Assembly (NCBI GenBank): GCA_016840125.1
Contig: JAEOSY010000263.1
Span: forward strand, 1-11,661
Reading direction: 5' to 3'
DNA: 11,661 bases
From: Candidatus Helarchaeota archaeon
GTDB lineage: Archaea > Asgardarchaeota > Lokiarchaeia > Helarchaeales > HEL-GB-A
In this document: positions 1 to 7,048 of the stretch, in pieces
Layout of the letters: each line of letters begins with the position of its first letter
How positions within the stretch are numbered: position 1 is the first letter of the stretch
Made by a program: the position numbers and the translations under genes
Notes under the pieces: model-generated
Databases searched by the model: none
The model's input: the letters and a program-made list of their open reading frames with translations, nothing else
Told to the model about the DNA's origin: nothing

Positions 1-252
1 CTTGCACCCTATGACCATTGGTATTTTCAAAATATTGCTGTTAAACCTGATGAACAAGGAAAAGGATATGGGGGATTACTGATAAAAACTATGCTTAAAA
101 CAATTGATAATGAGGGTTTACCGATATTTGTGGATACTAATACCGAAAAAGCTATGTCCATTTACCAAAAGTACGGATTCGAAATTCTTGAACAAATTAT
201 AATCCCTGAAACCGACATACCTCTTTGGTGTATGTTAAGAAAACCAAGGTAA
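1..252 (+). CDS. GNAT-family N-acetyltransferase, C-terminal part (5' end outside window)
   Basis: The frame is open from base 1 to a TAA at 250-252 and gives the last 83 residues of the protein. It shows the acetyl-CoA pyrophosphate-binding motif A of GNAT enzymes (VKPDEQGKGYGG, with the Q-x-x-G-x-G core) followed by a helix. Further on is the motif-B signature IYQKYGFE, in which the tyrosine of the YQKYGF stretch is usual in the family. GNAT enzymes move an acetyl group from acetyl-CoA to an amine; the substrate cannot be told from this half. The fragment ends about where GNAT domains normally end, so the C-terminus is intact. It converges on the aldolase gene with a 236-bp gap. The family call is firm; the specific role is unknown. 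Confidence 0.88.
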   Translation, partial: LAPYDHWYFQNIAVKPDEQGKGYGGLLIKTMLKTIDNEGLPIFVDTNTEKAMSIYQKYGFEILEQIIIPETDIPLWCMLRKPR

Positions 253-302
253 GCTTGATAAATAAGTTTAATAAACTCGTTTTATGGCAAATGGATATTT
301 TC

Positions 303-349
303 CCTTTCTAAATTATATCCCAATTTCCTGTGAAATTGGAATGGAAAGG
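303..349. repeat. Nested inverted repeat (two-part hairpin) between convergent genes
   Basis: The inner stem CCAATTTC (320-327) pairs perfectly with GAAATTGG (332-339) across a 4-nt loop. An outer arm CCTTTC (303-308) matches GAAAGG (344-349). Together they could fold as one stem with an internal loop. It lies about 50 nt past the acetyltransferase stop codon and is not followed by a T-run on either strand, so it is not a classical intrinsic terminator. A role in ending or stabilising the acetyltransferase mRNA is possible. The rest of 253-488 is AT-rich and shows no convincing ORF; a weaker stem (AAGGGAA/TTTCCTT, one G-T pair) lies near 406-423. Confidence 0.4.
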
Positions 350-471
350 TAAATTTAGCGTTTGATTTCCATGAAAATTCCTTTGAAAATGTGAAATAAA
401 AATCTAAGGGAATTTATTTCCTTTGGGGGTTATTTTGATATCACAGCAAAGCCGCCTCAGACAATAGAATA

Positions 472-503
472 CGAGTAAAAATAAAGGATTACTTGGGTAA
501 TCC
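472..503 (-). terminator. Stem-loop plus T-rich tail at the end of the aldolase gene
   Basis: GGATTAC (486-492) and GTAATCC (497-503) form a perfect 7-bp stem with a 4-nt loop. Read on the minus strand, the stem is followed at once by TTTATTTTTACTC. The stem contains the aldolase stop codon (TAA, 491-489). The order of stem then T-rich tail matches only the minus strand, which is the aldolase direction. The stem is short with three G-C pairs, so this is a moderate-strength candidate. Confidence 0.5.
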
Positions 504-1253
504 AAGTTCCTTGAACTGTTTCTGAACCCCTGCCTTAAGGTAGAGCATATCATTTCCAAGTGTACAGAAGTCGTAACCTTTGGCGATCCGCTCTGAGATA
601 GTTTTACCGGATCCAAGGTGGATTCCAGCGCTGATCCCGTGGTTCCTTGCGGCTTCGTAGACCTTGTCGATTGCAGCCTGAACATCTGGGTGGCTCATGT
701 TGCCAAGGTGACCGTGGCTTGCTGACAAGTCAGTAGGCCCGATGTACACAACGTCGATTCCCTCAGTGGAGCAGATATCATCTATGTTGGATACCGCTTC
801 AATAGTTTCGATCTGTGCGACGACAAGAATCTCCTCGTCCGCAGTCTGCAAGTAATCGGGGTCAAACATAGCGGCCCTTCTCGGTCCGCAGCCCCTGAGA
901 CCCATCGGGGCGTACCTTGTCGCCTTGACGGCCATCTCGGCATCCTTCTTGTTGTTTATCCAGGGCACCATGATTCCATGTGCGCCTATATCTAGAACTC
1001 TTTTGATCGCTACTAAGTCGTTCCACCATACACGAACAATCGGGGTTGTTTTAGTATCTGGGCGCATCGCTTGCATGAGTGTCTGTACCATAAGATGGTC
1101 TAATGGGGCGTGTTCTGTATCGAAAACAAAGTAATCAAAGCCAAGGCTGGACATGAACTCACATGCGAATGGACTCTCAATTGTGATCCATGTTCCGTAC
1201 TGTTGTTTTCCTACCTTCAGGTTCCTCTTTAGAATGTTCTTCACTTTTCTCAC
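489..1253 (-). CDS. HpcH/HpaI-family class II aldolase (2-keto-3-deoxy-sugar-acid or 4-hydroxy-2-oxo-acid aldolase)
   Basis: The 254-residue product has the normal length for metal-dependent class II pyruvate aldolases. The family signatures are in order: GTWI (W22), FDTEHAP with the catalytic-base histidine H48, VRVWWND (R74, pyruvate carboxylate), IMVPWI, the RYAPMGLRGCGPRRA loop (about 113-127), AQIET with Q147 and metal ligand E149, and IGPTDLSAS with metal ligand D175. The spacing matches E. coli HpaI closely. Members cleave 4-hydroxy-2-oxo acids or 2-keto-3-deoxy-L-rhamnonate to pyruvate and an aldehyde; motifs alone do not settle the substrate. The start is GTG at 1253: an in-frame stop (1268-1266) lies just upstream, there is no Shine-Dalgarno, and a TATA-like GTATATCT sits about 20 nt before it, so a leaderless start is possible. 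A second GTG is codon 4. The gene is far richer in G+C than its neighbours. Confidence 0.92.
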   Translation of the reverse strand: MRKVKNILKRNLKVGKQQYGTWITIESPFACEFMSSLGFDYFVFDTEHAPLDHLMVQTLMQAMRPDTKTTPIVRVWWNDLVAIKRVLDIGAHGIMVPWINNKKDAEMAVKATRYAPMGLRGCGPRRAAMFDPDYLQTADEEILVVAQIETIEAVSNIDDICSTEGIDVVYIGPTDLSASHGHLGNMSHPDVQAAIDKVYEAARNHGISAGIHLGSGKTISERIAKGYDFCTLGNDMLYLKAGVQKQFKELGLPK

Positions 1254-1553
1254 CGTAAGATTATTTTAATCAGATATACTTCTGTCCATTTACTTGAATT
1301 AGGTAGCCAAAATTTTTCGATCATATTTAATCAACTTCTTATAAAATTTTGAATGACTTTAATTCTTTATCACATGTCCCAAAACTTAATAATTAAGAAT
1401 AGAAATTGAAATATTTAAGTTTAAAATTTCGTTTCTAAAATTAACTAAAAATTATAATCCAAAAAGTGATAATTATTATCCGGAAGTTTACGCTTGAAAA
1501 TATATATTTTTTTTTATATAGATATTTTGGTCTTTAGCGAAGGTGGAGAAAGT

Positions 1554-1586
1554 AAGCTAGCCAAGATGGAAATTTACAAGCTAGCC
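1554..1586. repeat. Direct repeat AAGCTAGCC x2 (candidate operator)
   Basis: AAGCTAGCC occurs identically at 1554-1562 and 1578-1586, a 24-bp period. Each copy contains the palindrome GCTAGC. The pair ends 20 bp before the TATA-like element of the alcohol dehydrogenase. This is where an activator would bind upstream of a promoter. Low-GC flanks make the GC-containing repeat stand out. The regulator is unknown and no regulator gene is seen nearby. Confidence 0.5.
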
Positions 1587-1605
1587 TCAATTTGGTAGTA
1601 AATAA

Positions 1606-1616
1606 TTATATATAAT
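1606..1616 (+). promoter_or_regulatory. TATA box / -10-like element of the alcohol dehydrogenase
   Basis: TTATATATAAT lies 30 nt before the ATG at 1647. Read as an archaeal TATA box it would give a start of transcription around 1635-1638, leaving a very short leader. Read as a bacterial promoter, TATAAT at 1611-1616 is a perfect -10 hexamer giving a roughly 24-nt leader that includes the ribosome site, but no TTGACA-like -35 is present at 16-18 bp spacing. Either way it is the most likely core promoter here. Confidence 0.45.
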
Positions 1617-1635
1617 TTAGTCGCAAATAATGAAT

Positions 1636-1641
1636 AGGTGG
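1636..1641 (+). promoter_or_regulatory. Shine-Dalgarno site of the alcohol dehydrogenase; decides its start
   Basis: AGGTGG is 5 nt ahead of the ATG at 1647. An upstream in-frame GTG at 1638 lies inside this site and so cannot be the start. The ATG start gives MKKFDYYNPT, the usual beginning for this enzyme family. Confidence 0.7.
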
Positions 1642-1646
1642 AATTA

Positions 1647-2813
1647 ATGAAAAAATTTGATTATTATAACCCTACTGATATTAGATTTGGTTGGGGTAAG
1701 GTTGAAGAAACTGGAGAAATATTATCTCAATATGGAAAGAAATGTTTATTGGTAACAGGGTCTGGTAAAAGTTTAGAACCCATAAGACAAAAAATAACAA
1801 ATCTGTGTCAAGACAAGGGCATCAATGTTATACGTTACAATGGTGTTTCTACCAATCCAACGACTGATATGGTAAACGATGGTACTAAAATAGCTAAAAA
1901 AAATGATGTGGATGTAATTCTAGGCGTAGGAGGGGGCTCACCTATTGATGTAGCAAAAGCCATATCAGTAGGAGTCACTCACGATGGTGAGGCGTGGGAA
2001 TACCGCGTAATAGATGGAAAACCAATAGAAGATAAACTATTACCAATTATAGCTGTGACTACAACCGCAGGAACCGGAACTGAAGTAACCCCGGTTTCAG
2101 TAATAACCAATCCTAACATACATTTGAAATACGCACTAGCTGACAAATTATTGTGCCCAAATGTTGCTATAATTGATCCTGAATTAACTAAAACCATGCC
2201 GGCACATATTACGGCTTCCACAGGATGGGATGCTTTTTGTCACTCATTTGAAAGTTTTACTACTCACACCAGTGCTAACGATTATGTAGATATGCATGCT
2301 TTGGAAGGCATGAGGCTTGTTATTAAATACTTACCAATAGCAATGAATGATGGACAGAATCGAGAAGCAAGGGAAGCTCTTCATTGGGCAAATACCCTAG
2401 GGGGATTATCCATTTCTAATGCAGGTGTAACTTTACCGCATGGGATAGGAATGGCCATAGGCGGTAATGCTTCTCACATCCATCACGGTGAAGCATTAGC
2501 TTTAGTATATCCTGAAATAAATCGCTGGACTTGGAAGTATAAGATCAAAAAATATGCAGATGTAGGGAGACTATTCAATTCCGCTCTAAAGGATGAACCA
2601 GATGATGTAGCTGCAGAAAAAGCATGTGAGGAGATGGATAATTTCTTAAGAGAAATCGGAATGTGGATGAGTTTCAAGGATAAAGATGTTTCCATAAATA
2701 CATTAGATGAAATAGGGAACGATACCTTTAAACTCCCCGATTACGAAAATCATGCAAAGGTAGCAAACAAAGATGATGTAATGAATCTTCTCAAAAAGAG
2801 CTATGATAGATGA
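1647..2813 (+). CDS. Iron-containing alcohol dehydrogenase (group III; butanol/lactaldehyde-reductase type)
   Basis: The 388-residue product has full family length and starts with the typical FDYYNPT/IRFG opening. The nucleotide-binding domain shows GVGGGSPIDVAKAI (about 93-106) and TTAGTGTEVTPVSVITN (about 139-155). The metal site is complete: D195 and H199 in GWDAFCHSF, H265 in LPHGIG, and H279 or H280 in HIHHGEAL. These enzymes interconvert aldehydes and alcohols in the cytoplasm with Fe2+ and NAD(P)H. At the end of the first nucleotide-binding strand the sequence is VTGSG, not the VTD of NAD-specific FucO, so NADPH could be accepted. It is a single-gene unit, divergent from the aldolase and convergent with the fucosidase operon, and has its own promoter. 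Substrate is open: a lactaldehyde role would fit the fucosidase and aldolase neighbours but is inference. Confidence 0.95.
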   Translation: MKKFDYYNPTDIRFGWGKVEETGEILSQYGKKCLLVTGSGKSLEPIRQKITNLCQDKGINVIRYNGVSTNPTTDMVNDGTKIAKKNDVDVILGVGGGSPIDVAKAISVGVTHDGEAWEYRVIDGKPIEDKLLPIIAVTTTAGTGTEVTPVSVITNPNIHLKYALADKLLCPNVAIIDPELTKTMPAHITASTGWDAFCHSFESFTTHTSANDYVDMHALEGMRLVIKYLPIAMNDGQNREAREALHWANTLGGLSISNAGVTLPHGIGMAIGGNASHIHHGEALALVYPEINRWTWKYKIKKYADVGRLFNSALKDEPDDVAAEKACEEMDNFLREIGMWMSFKDKDVSINTLDEIGNDTFKLPDYENHAKVANKDDVMNLLKKSYDR

Positions 2814-2865
2814 GGAATATTAAAAAAAATTAGATAAATTTTTGTTAAACTTTTTAATTTTTTCT
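2814..2865. terminator. T-tract terminators for both converging genes
   Basis: Only 40 bp separate the stop codons of the dehydrogenase and the fucosidase. On the plus strand T5 (2839-2843), T5 (2851-2855) and T6 (2858-2863) follow the dehydrogenase. On the minus strand A8 at 2822-2829 reads as T8, starting about 24 nt after the fucosidase stop. No GC-rich hairpin is present. Repeated T-tracts without a stem are the usual archaeal termination signal, which is one of the hints about the host. Confidence 0.5.
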
Positions 2866-4347
2866 TGAAATTTTAAAAACATAAGCGTGTTCGCAAGGTT
2901 TTTCTTTTGGAGTTTTTATTTTGAGACCGAATTCTGTTAATTTCCAATCTAATTCTTTATCAATGCCTAACATCTTAATGGATTTAATGTCCGATTCATC
3001 CATTATGTAATGAGATAGTGCTTCACTCTGTCGTATAAGTTTTCTATAGGATTTTCTTATGGTCTTTAATTTAAATTCTTCACCAGGCCATCCGAGAGTA
3101 ATGGCATAAATTGCGTTATCCTTCACAGTAAACCGAATATCTTTGGAGGTATACTTTACTTCGGCATATTCGCTGAACATTCCTCCTCTAGCAATTTTTG
3201 TTTTTCCCTCCCCAGCTCTAAACCATGGAGTTGTGTTATAAATTGCTTCTCCATTAATTTCAAGCCATTTGCCCATCTGACGAAGGCTATTTTTCGCGGG
3301 GTCAGGAATTTCACCATTTGCCTTCGGGCCAATATTCAGTAGAAGAGATCCATTTTTCGATACTCGATCTACTAAATTATGAACAAGAGTGTCTCCTGAT
3401 TTGTATCCCGCTTCTTTTACGTAGGACCATGCTCCTTGATCGTCAATTGATGAATCGGTAATCCATTTATAATACGTTAAACTTTCAGCTCTACCCAATT
3501 CATAATCAAGGATTCCAATATTAGGTGGTAAATTACGTAATTTGTAAATTACGGCGACTTCCTTTCCCCACTCTTCAGCTTGATTGAAATAATATGCAAG
3601 CATTTCTTTTTTGTACTTATCAGGTAACTTCCCTAATCCAAAGTCAAACCATAAGAGATCAGGTTTATAATTATCAATTACCTCTAGAATTTTTGCTTTC
3701 CAATTATCAAGATATTCCTTACTTGGTTTGGCTTGATGAATCCATCTCCATTGTAAGTTCTTTTTAGAGTCTTCATTGTGGATTGGTCCATATAATCCAG
3801 AATATTCTGGGTCTGATGTATCATAATCCTTATTCCAGTGAGGAAAAAACCAGTGGTTTTCGGCGTGATGAAACGCCACCATGAATTTCAAACCCTGTTT
3901 TCTTATTGCGCTTTCCATCTCGCCTACAGTATCTCTTTTGGGACCCATTTGAGCAGCGTTCCATTTTGTCACCTTACTATCCCACATCGCAAAACCGTCG
4001 TGGTGAATGCACACTGGTCCTGCGAACTTTGCACCTACTTGTTTAAAGAGTTGTGCCCATTCATCAGGATTAAATTTTTCTGCTGTGAATAAAGGTATAA
4101 AATCTTTATATCCAAACTCCGAGGGATCACCATAAGTTTTTGAGTGATGTTTAAATTGAGGACTTCCCTTGAGATACATGGCGTGACCGTACCAAGATCC
4201 ATTTTTCGCCTCTTTTGGTCCGAATGCTGGAACAGAATAAATTCCCCAATGATAATAGATACCATATTTAGCATCATCGACCCATTCTGGATTTCTATGC
4301 CTTTTTAAAGAATTCCAGGTTGGTTTATATTTTTCTTTAGAATTCAT
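2854..4347 (-). CDS. Alpha-L-fucosidase, glycoside hydrolase family 29 (last gene of a four-gene operon)
   Basis: The 497-residue product hydrolyses terminal alpha-L-fucose from glycans or glycosides with retention. Family marks include KYGIYYHWGIYSVPAFG (about 27-43), the fucose-binding HHDGFAMWDS (115-124), and LLWFDFG with D235 as the likely nucleophile. The block VSKNGSLLLNIGPKANGEIP, then a WL-x-NGEAIYNTTPW stretch, closes the barrel. A beta-rich C-terminal domain of about 110 residues follows. The acid/base residue cannot be placed by eye, as in many GH29 enzymes. No signal peptide is visible, so it should act in the cytoplasm on an imported substrate. The ATG at 4347 was chosen because GAAAGGAG (4365-4358) precedes it by 10 nt; the longer frame would start at a TTG inside the esterase gene. 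The gap to the esterase stop is 29 nt. Confidence 0.94.
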   Translation of the reverse strand: MNSKEKYKPTWNSLKRHRNPEWVDDAKYGIYYHWGIYSVPAFGPKEAKNGSWYGHAMYLKGSPQFKHHSKTYGDPSEFGYKDFIPLFTAEKFNPDEWAQLFKQVGAKFAGPVCIHHDGFAMWDSKVTKWNAAQMGPKRDTVGEMESAIRKQGLKFMVAFHHAENHWFFPHWNKDYDTSDPEYSGLYGPIHNEDSKKNLQWRWIHQAKPSKEYLDNWKAKILEVIDNYKPDLLWFDFGLGKLPDKYKKEMLAYYFNQAEEWGKEVAVIYKLRNLPPNIGILDYELGRAESLTYYKWITDSSIDDQGAWSYVKEAGYKSGDTLVHNLVDRVSKNGSLLLNIGPKANGEIPDPAKNSLRQMGKWLEINGEAIYNTTPWFRAGEGKTKIARGGMFSEYAEVKYTSKDIRFTVKDNAIYAITLGWPGEEFKLKTIRKSYRKLIRQSEALSHYIMDESDIKSIKMLGIDKELDWKLTEFGLKIKTPKEKPCEHAYVFKISRKN

Positions 4348-4376
4348 AATTTTTATTCTCCTTTCTAATTTTATTT

Positions 4377-5894
4377 CTACATTATTCCATTCCAAGCCAT
4401 TCTTTCTTTTCCATACGGATCATCGACCGCTTTAATTTCTTTTCCTAATAGCATCGTACTCCTGCTTTCTGTGTTATATCGAGGCCATTCTGGTATGCCC
4501 GCGTGAGAAGGATTACCCGTTCGAGCAAAAGCGATCCATGAATCCATAATATTTTCACTGAGTTTCTTAGCTTCCTCACTCGTCTCCGAAAGAATCTTCC
4601 AAAATGGATCATCCAACACCCCAAATACGAATGGTATTTCTAATGTGTGAAAAGAACCAAACAATCCATCCATAAACGATGAGGGCCATGTAAATAAGTA
4701 CATAAAAGTATTTGGATTTTGAATAGATTGAGCCTCAGCTGTTCGAATGGCAGAAATGTGAAATTCAAAGTCAGTTAAAAATGCATCTAGGACTTTCTGA
4801 GCAGATAGGGTTCCCTCGTTTTTCCTTGTCTCTCTATATGCATCTATTAAGCTTAATGCTTTATCCTCATTTTGACCAAGCGTTTTCATAACCAGTTTCA
4901 TCCAATTTTGCATCCCCTTTTCGCTTACTTCTTCGAAATTATTGGAGTCATCTAGTTTCATAGACGAAGATTCATTTAAGTTTGTACCAATTAACAGATC
5001 AACCCCTGCTGCAGAACCATTAGCAATTAAATTCAAAGGGTGTTCGATAATGTACTCCCCATCAATGTAAGGAGGAGTTGTAATGGGCCAATGCTTTTCT
5101 TTTAATTTTTCTTCCCAGACTTTTGAATCAGCATTAACGAGTTCGTAGGCGGAAATTTTTTGAAGTGCCTTAATATTGCCTTTTTGAATCCCCAATTCTG
5201 CTAATATCCGATTGCTTAAATCCTCACCCTCAGAAGCTCTAAAACCCGCAACATTGCAACCTCCACTTTGAGCAATCGCTCGATGGAAAAGACCTTTAGC
5301 TTCGGGCATTGCTAATAATGTTGAAACTGACCAACCTCCAGCAGATTCCCCAAAAATAGTAATATTTTTTGGATCCCCTCCAAAATTCTCGATATTATCG
5401 CGAACCCACTTCAATGCTGTAATCTGATCAAGCAATCCTAACGGGGCGGTAACGACTCCTGGCATAAAAGAAAATCCTAGAGCATTCAATCGATAGTTCA
5501 ATGAAACTACTACCAGATCTCCCCTTTTAACTAGGAATTCCCCGTTGTATGAACGCGCGTCATGGCTTCTTAATCCACCACCGTGGATCCAAACCATTAC
5601 TGGACGCTTTTCTCGATTTGTAGAAGGAGTCCAGATATTCAAAGTAAGACAATCGGGTTCACTCTGTGGATATGGTGCGCTTATCAATTTTGGGGAGATA
5701 ACTTGAGGAGAGACAGGCCCAAATTCAGTTGCGTGAAATACTCCGGGAAATCGCTTCGCAGGAACGGGGGGTTTAAAGCGTAGATTTCCTACCACTCGTT
5801 CGGTATATGGTATTCCTTTAAATATTTCTATGCCATTGTCTTTAATTCCTTGGATTTTCCCTGCTTTTGTATCAATTATTTCAGTTCTTTCCAT
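4377..5894 (-). CDS. Type-B carboxylesterase (alpha/beta hydrolase, para-nitrobenzyl-esterase type)
   Basis: The 505-residue product has the usual length of bacterial type-B carboxylesterases. It opens with the family start, GKIQGIKDNG then GIPY, RFKPP. It shows EPDCLTLNIW (about 79-88), the oxyanion-hole HGGG (104-107), NYRLNALGF, and the nucleophile elbow FGESAGG with S184. The triad is completed by E308 in GTNLNESS and H416 in SFHTLEIPFVFG. The enzyme cleaves carboxylic esters; natural substrates in the family are poorly known. There is no signal peptide. The ATG at 5894 follows a weak site (GGAAG, 5 nt upstream). It lies 47 nt after the serine hydrolase stop and 29 nt before the fucosidase start, so co-transcription is very likely. 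In this context it may remove acyl esters from the fucosylated compound, which is inference. Confidence 0.93.
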   Translation of the reverse strand: MERTEIIDTKAGKIQGIKDNGIEIFKGIPYTERVVGNLRFKPPVPAKRFPGVFHATEFGPVSPQVISPKLISAPYPQSEPDCLTLNIWTPSTNREKRPVMVWIHGGGLRSHDARSYNGEFLVKRGDLVVVSLNYRLNALGFSFMPGVVTAPLGLLDQITALKWVRDNIENFGGDPKNITIFGESAGGWSVSTLLAMPEAKGLFHRAIAQSGGCNVAGFRASEGEDLSNRILAELGIQKGNIKALQKISAYELVNADSKVWEEKLKEKHWPITTPPYIDGEYIIEHPLNLIANGSAAGVDLLIGTNLNESSSMKLDDSNNFEEVSEKGMQNWMKLVMKTLGQNEDKALSLIDAYRETRKNEGTLSAQKVLDAFLTDFEFHISAIRTAEAQSIQNPNTFMYLFTWPSSFMDGLFGSFHTLEIPFVFGVLDDPFWKILSETSEEAKKLSENIMDSWIAFARTGNPSHAGIPEWPRYNTESRSTMLLGKEIKAVDDPYGKERMAWNGIM

Positions 5895-5941
5895 TTTTCT
5901 TCCACTGTTTCCAATTATTATATTTTTAGTATTGATTCTCT

Positions 5942-7009
5942 TTAGGTAGAGGGGACAATAAAATCTAACAACAGTTTACTATAACCCTCTTTGGGTAACA
6001 CTCCACCAGCTGTGAAACCAACAGCAATATCATAATCTGATAAAGCGTAGATCATCTGTCCTCCAGATCCAGCCATGTAGTATCCCTCAAGAGGCTTATC
6101 CATCATAAAAAATAAATAACCATATTCAAACGCCTTATCTCCTTTAGACATACTTATCCGGGATGTTGTTGCGTTTTTCAGGTATTCTTGATCAACAATT
6201 TGCTTCCCGGCCCAATTTCCATGATTTAAGCAAAGCATTCCCAATTTCGCCTGTACCTTTGGTGAACAATGAAAAATGTATGCACCATAATTAATACCTT
6301 TTCTATCATGCGGCCAAAAAGTTTCATCTTCACCAATTTCAAGGGGAGTAAACAGATATTCTCTGGCAAATTCTTCGGTGGTCTTACCAGTTGCATTAGT
6401 AATTATACCTGATAAGAGGTTAGGTCCATCATTGCTGTATACCCAATTCCCTGCGGTTCCCGGGTTAACACCTAATGGTACGTCATTCAACGCTATTTTA
6501 ATACAATCATCGGGAGGGTATTTAGTTTTAGGATAGTTAGGTTCCCATCCCCCAATTAATCCGGAATTCATTGTTAATAATTGTTCTATTGTTATATTCT
6601 TCTTTTTTTCGCTATCAGCAAAATTAGGATCCCATATGTCAGCAAAGAATTCAAATAATGTCTGACTTAGGTTGTCTAAAAAACCTTCCTTAAGAGCTAT
6701 TCCAATCAAAATGCTTGTCAGGCTTTTGGTGGCAGAGGCTTGATCATGGAATATACGGTTAGGTCCAGTATACGCTTTGGGGGGAAGGAGATCAGAATAT
6801 GCCTTAGTATCAAGACGTTTGGAATTATGGAGGTATTCTTCGCAGAGTAAATAACCGTTTCTTGTGATGATGATACTATTGATGTTATATGAATTTTTTT
6901 CAATATACTCAAACATCTCGCTAATTTTGTTAGAATCTAAGCCTTGTTCTTCAGGAGCTACTTCTTGCCATTCACTTGAATTCGATGGCCAAAATACATT
7001 ATTTTTCAT
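5942..7009 (-). CDS. Serine hydrolase of the class-C beta-lactamase fold (penicillin-binding-protein-like / esterase)
   Basis: The 355-residue product carries the beta-lactamase-fold active site: S92-A-T-K95 (SxxK) in DQASATKSLTSILIG, Y191-S-N193 (YxN) in WVYSNDGPN, and a GSGGQ third motif (314-318) in place of the KTG of true beta-lactamases. Such proteins include esterases, D-amino-acid peptidases and amidases; the family is broad and a resistance role should not be assumed. The IEQLLTMNSGL segment and the LFTPLEIG stretch are also typical. No signal peptide or membrane segment is seen, so it should be cytoplasmic, unlike secreted beta-lactamases. The ATG at 7009 follows GGGAG within about 12 nt. 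It is the second operon gene, 39 nt after the phosphotransferase and 47 nt before the carboxylesterase. Two different serine hydrolases in one operon suggests two acyl bonds or steps. Confidence 0.9.
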   Translation of the reverse strand: MKNNVFWPSNSSEWQEVAPEEQGLDSNKISEMFEYIEKNSYNINSIIITRNGYLLCEEYLHNSKRLDTKAYSDLLPPKAYTGPNRIFHDQASATKSLTSILIGIALKEGFLDNLSQTLFEFFADIWDPNFADSEKKKNITIEQLLTMNSGLIGGWEPNYPKTKYPPDDCIKIALNDVPLGVNPGTAGNWVYSNDGPNLLSGIITNATGKTTEEFAREYLFTPLEIGEDETFWPHDRKGINYGAYIFHCSPKVQAKLGMLCLNHGNWAGKQIVDQEYLKNATTSRISMSKGDKAFEYGYLFFMMDKPLEGYYMAGSGGQMIYALSDYDIAVGFTAGGVLPKEGYSKLLLDFIVPST

Positions 7010-7048
7010 TTTTTTTCATCTCCCTTCAATTAAAGGTTATTATATATT

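Larger units (their letters stand above)
1254..1646. promoter_or_regulatory. 393-bp divergent regulatory region between aldolase and alcohol dehydrogenase
   Basis: No credible gene is seen. The stretch is very AT-rich with a T-tract near 1509-1515. It holds two 13-bp perfect palindromes with 6-bp arms and a 1-nt centre: CTTAATAATTAAG (1385-1397) and GATAATTATTATC (1468-1480). Close to the dehydrogenase lie the AAGCTAGCC direct repeat and a TATA-like element, both listed separately. Both flanking genes are transcribed away from here, so it must contain promoters for each. AT-rich palindromes arise easily by chance, so their role is uncertain. Confidence 0.5.

Noticed and set aside
404..685. 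Minus-strand 93-codon ORF overlapping the aldolase end
   Set aside because: It lies in another frame of the aldolase gene and has no family features or ribosome site; a shadow.
1566..1598. Ten-codon ORF (MEIYKLASIW) with AAGGTGGAG upstream, as a leader peptide of the ADH
   Set aside because: The ribosome-site-like sequence is about 17 nt from the ATG, too far, and the ORF lies upstream of the likely core promoter. It also overlaps the direct repeat, which explains the sequence better.
4348..4395. Longer fucosidase N-terminus beginning inside the esterase gene
   Set aside because: It would start at TTG and the extra residues do not match the family. The ATG at 4347 has its own ribosome site.
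5942..7009. Antibiotic-resistance beta-lactamase
   Set aside because: There is no signal peptide and no KTG motif. The SxxK/YxN fold is shared by many esterases and peptidases, so only the fold is claimed.
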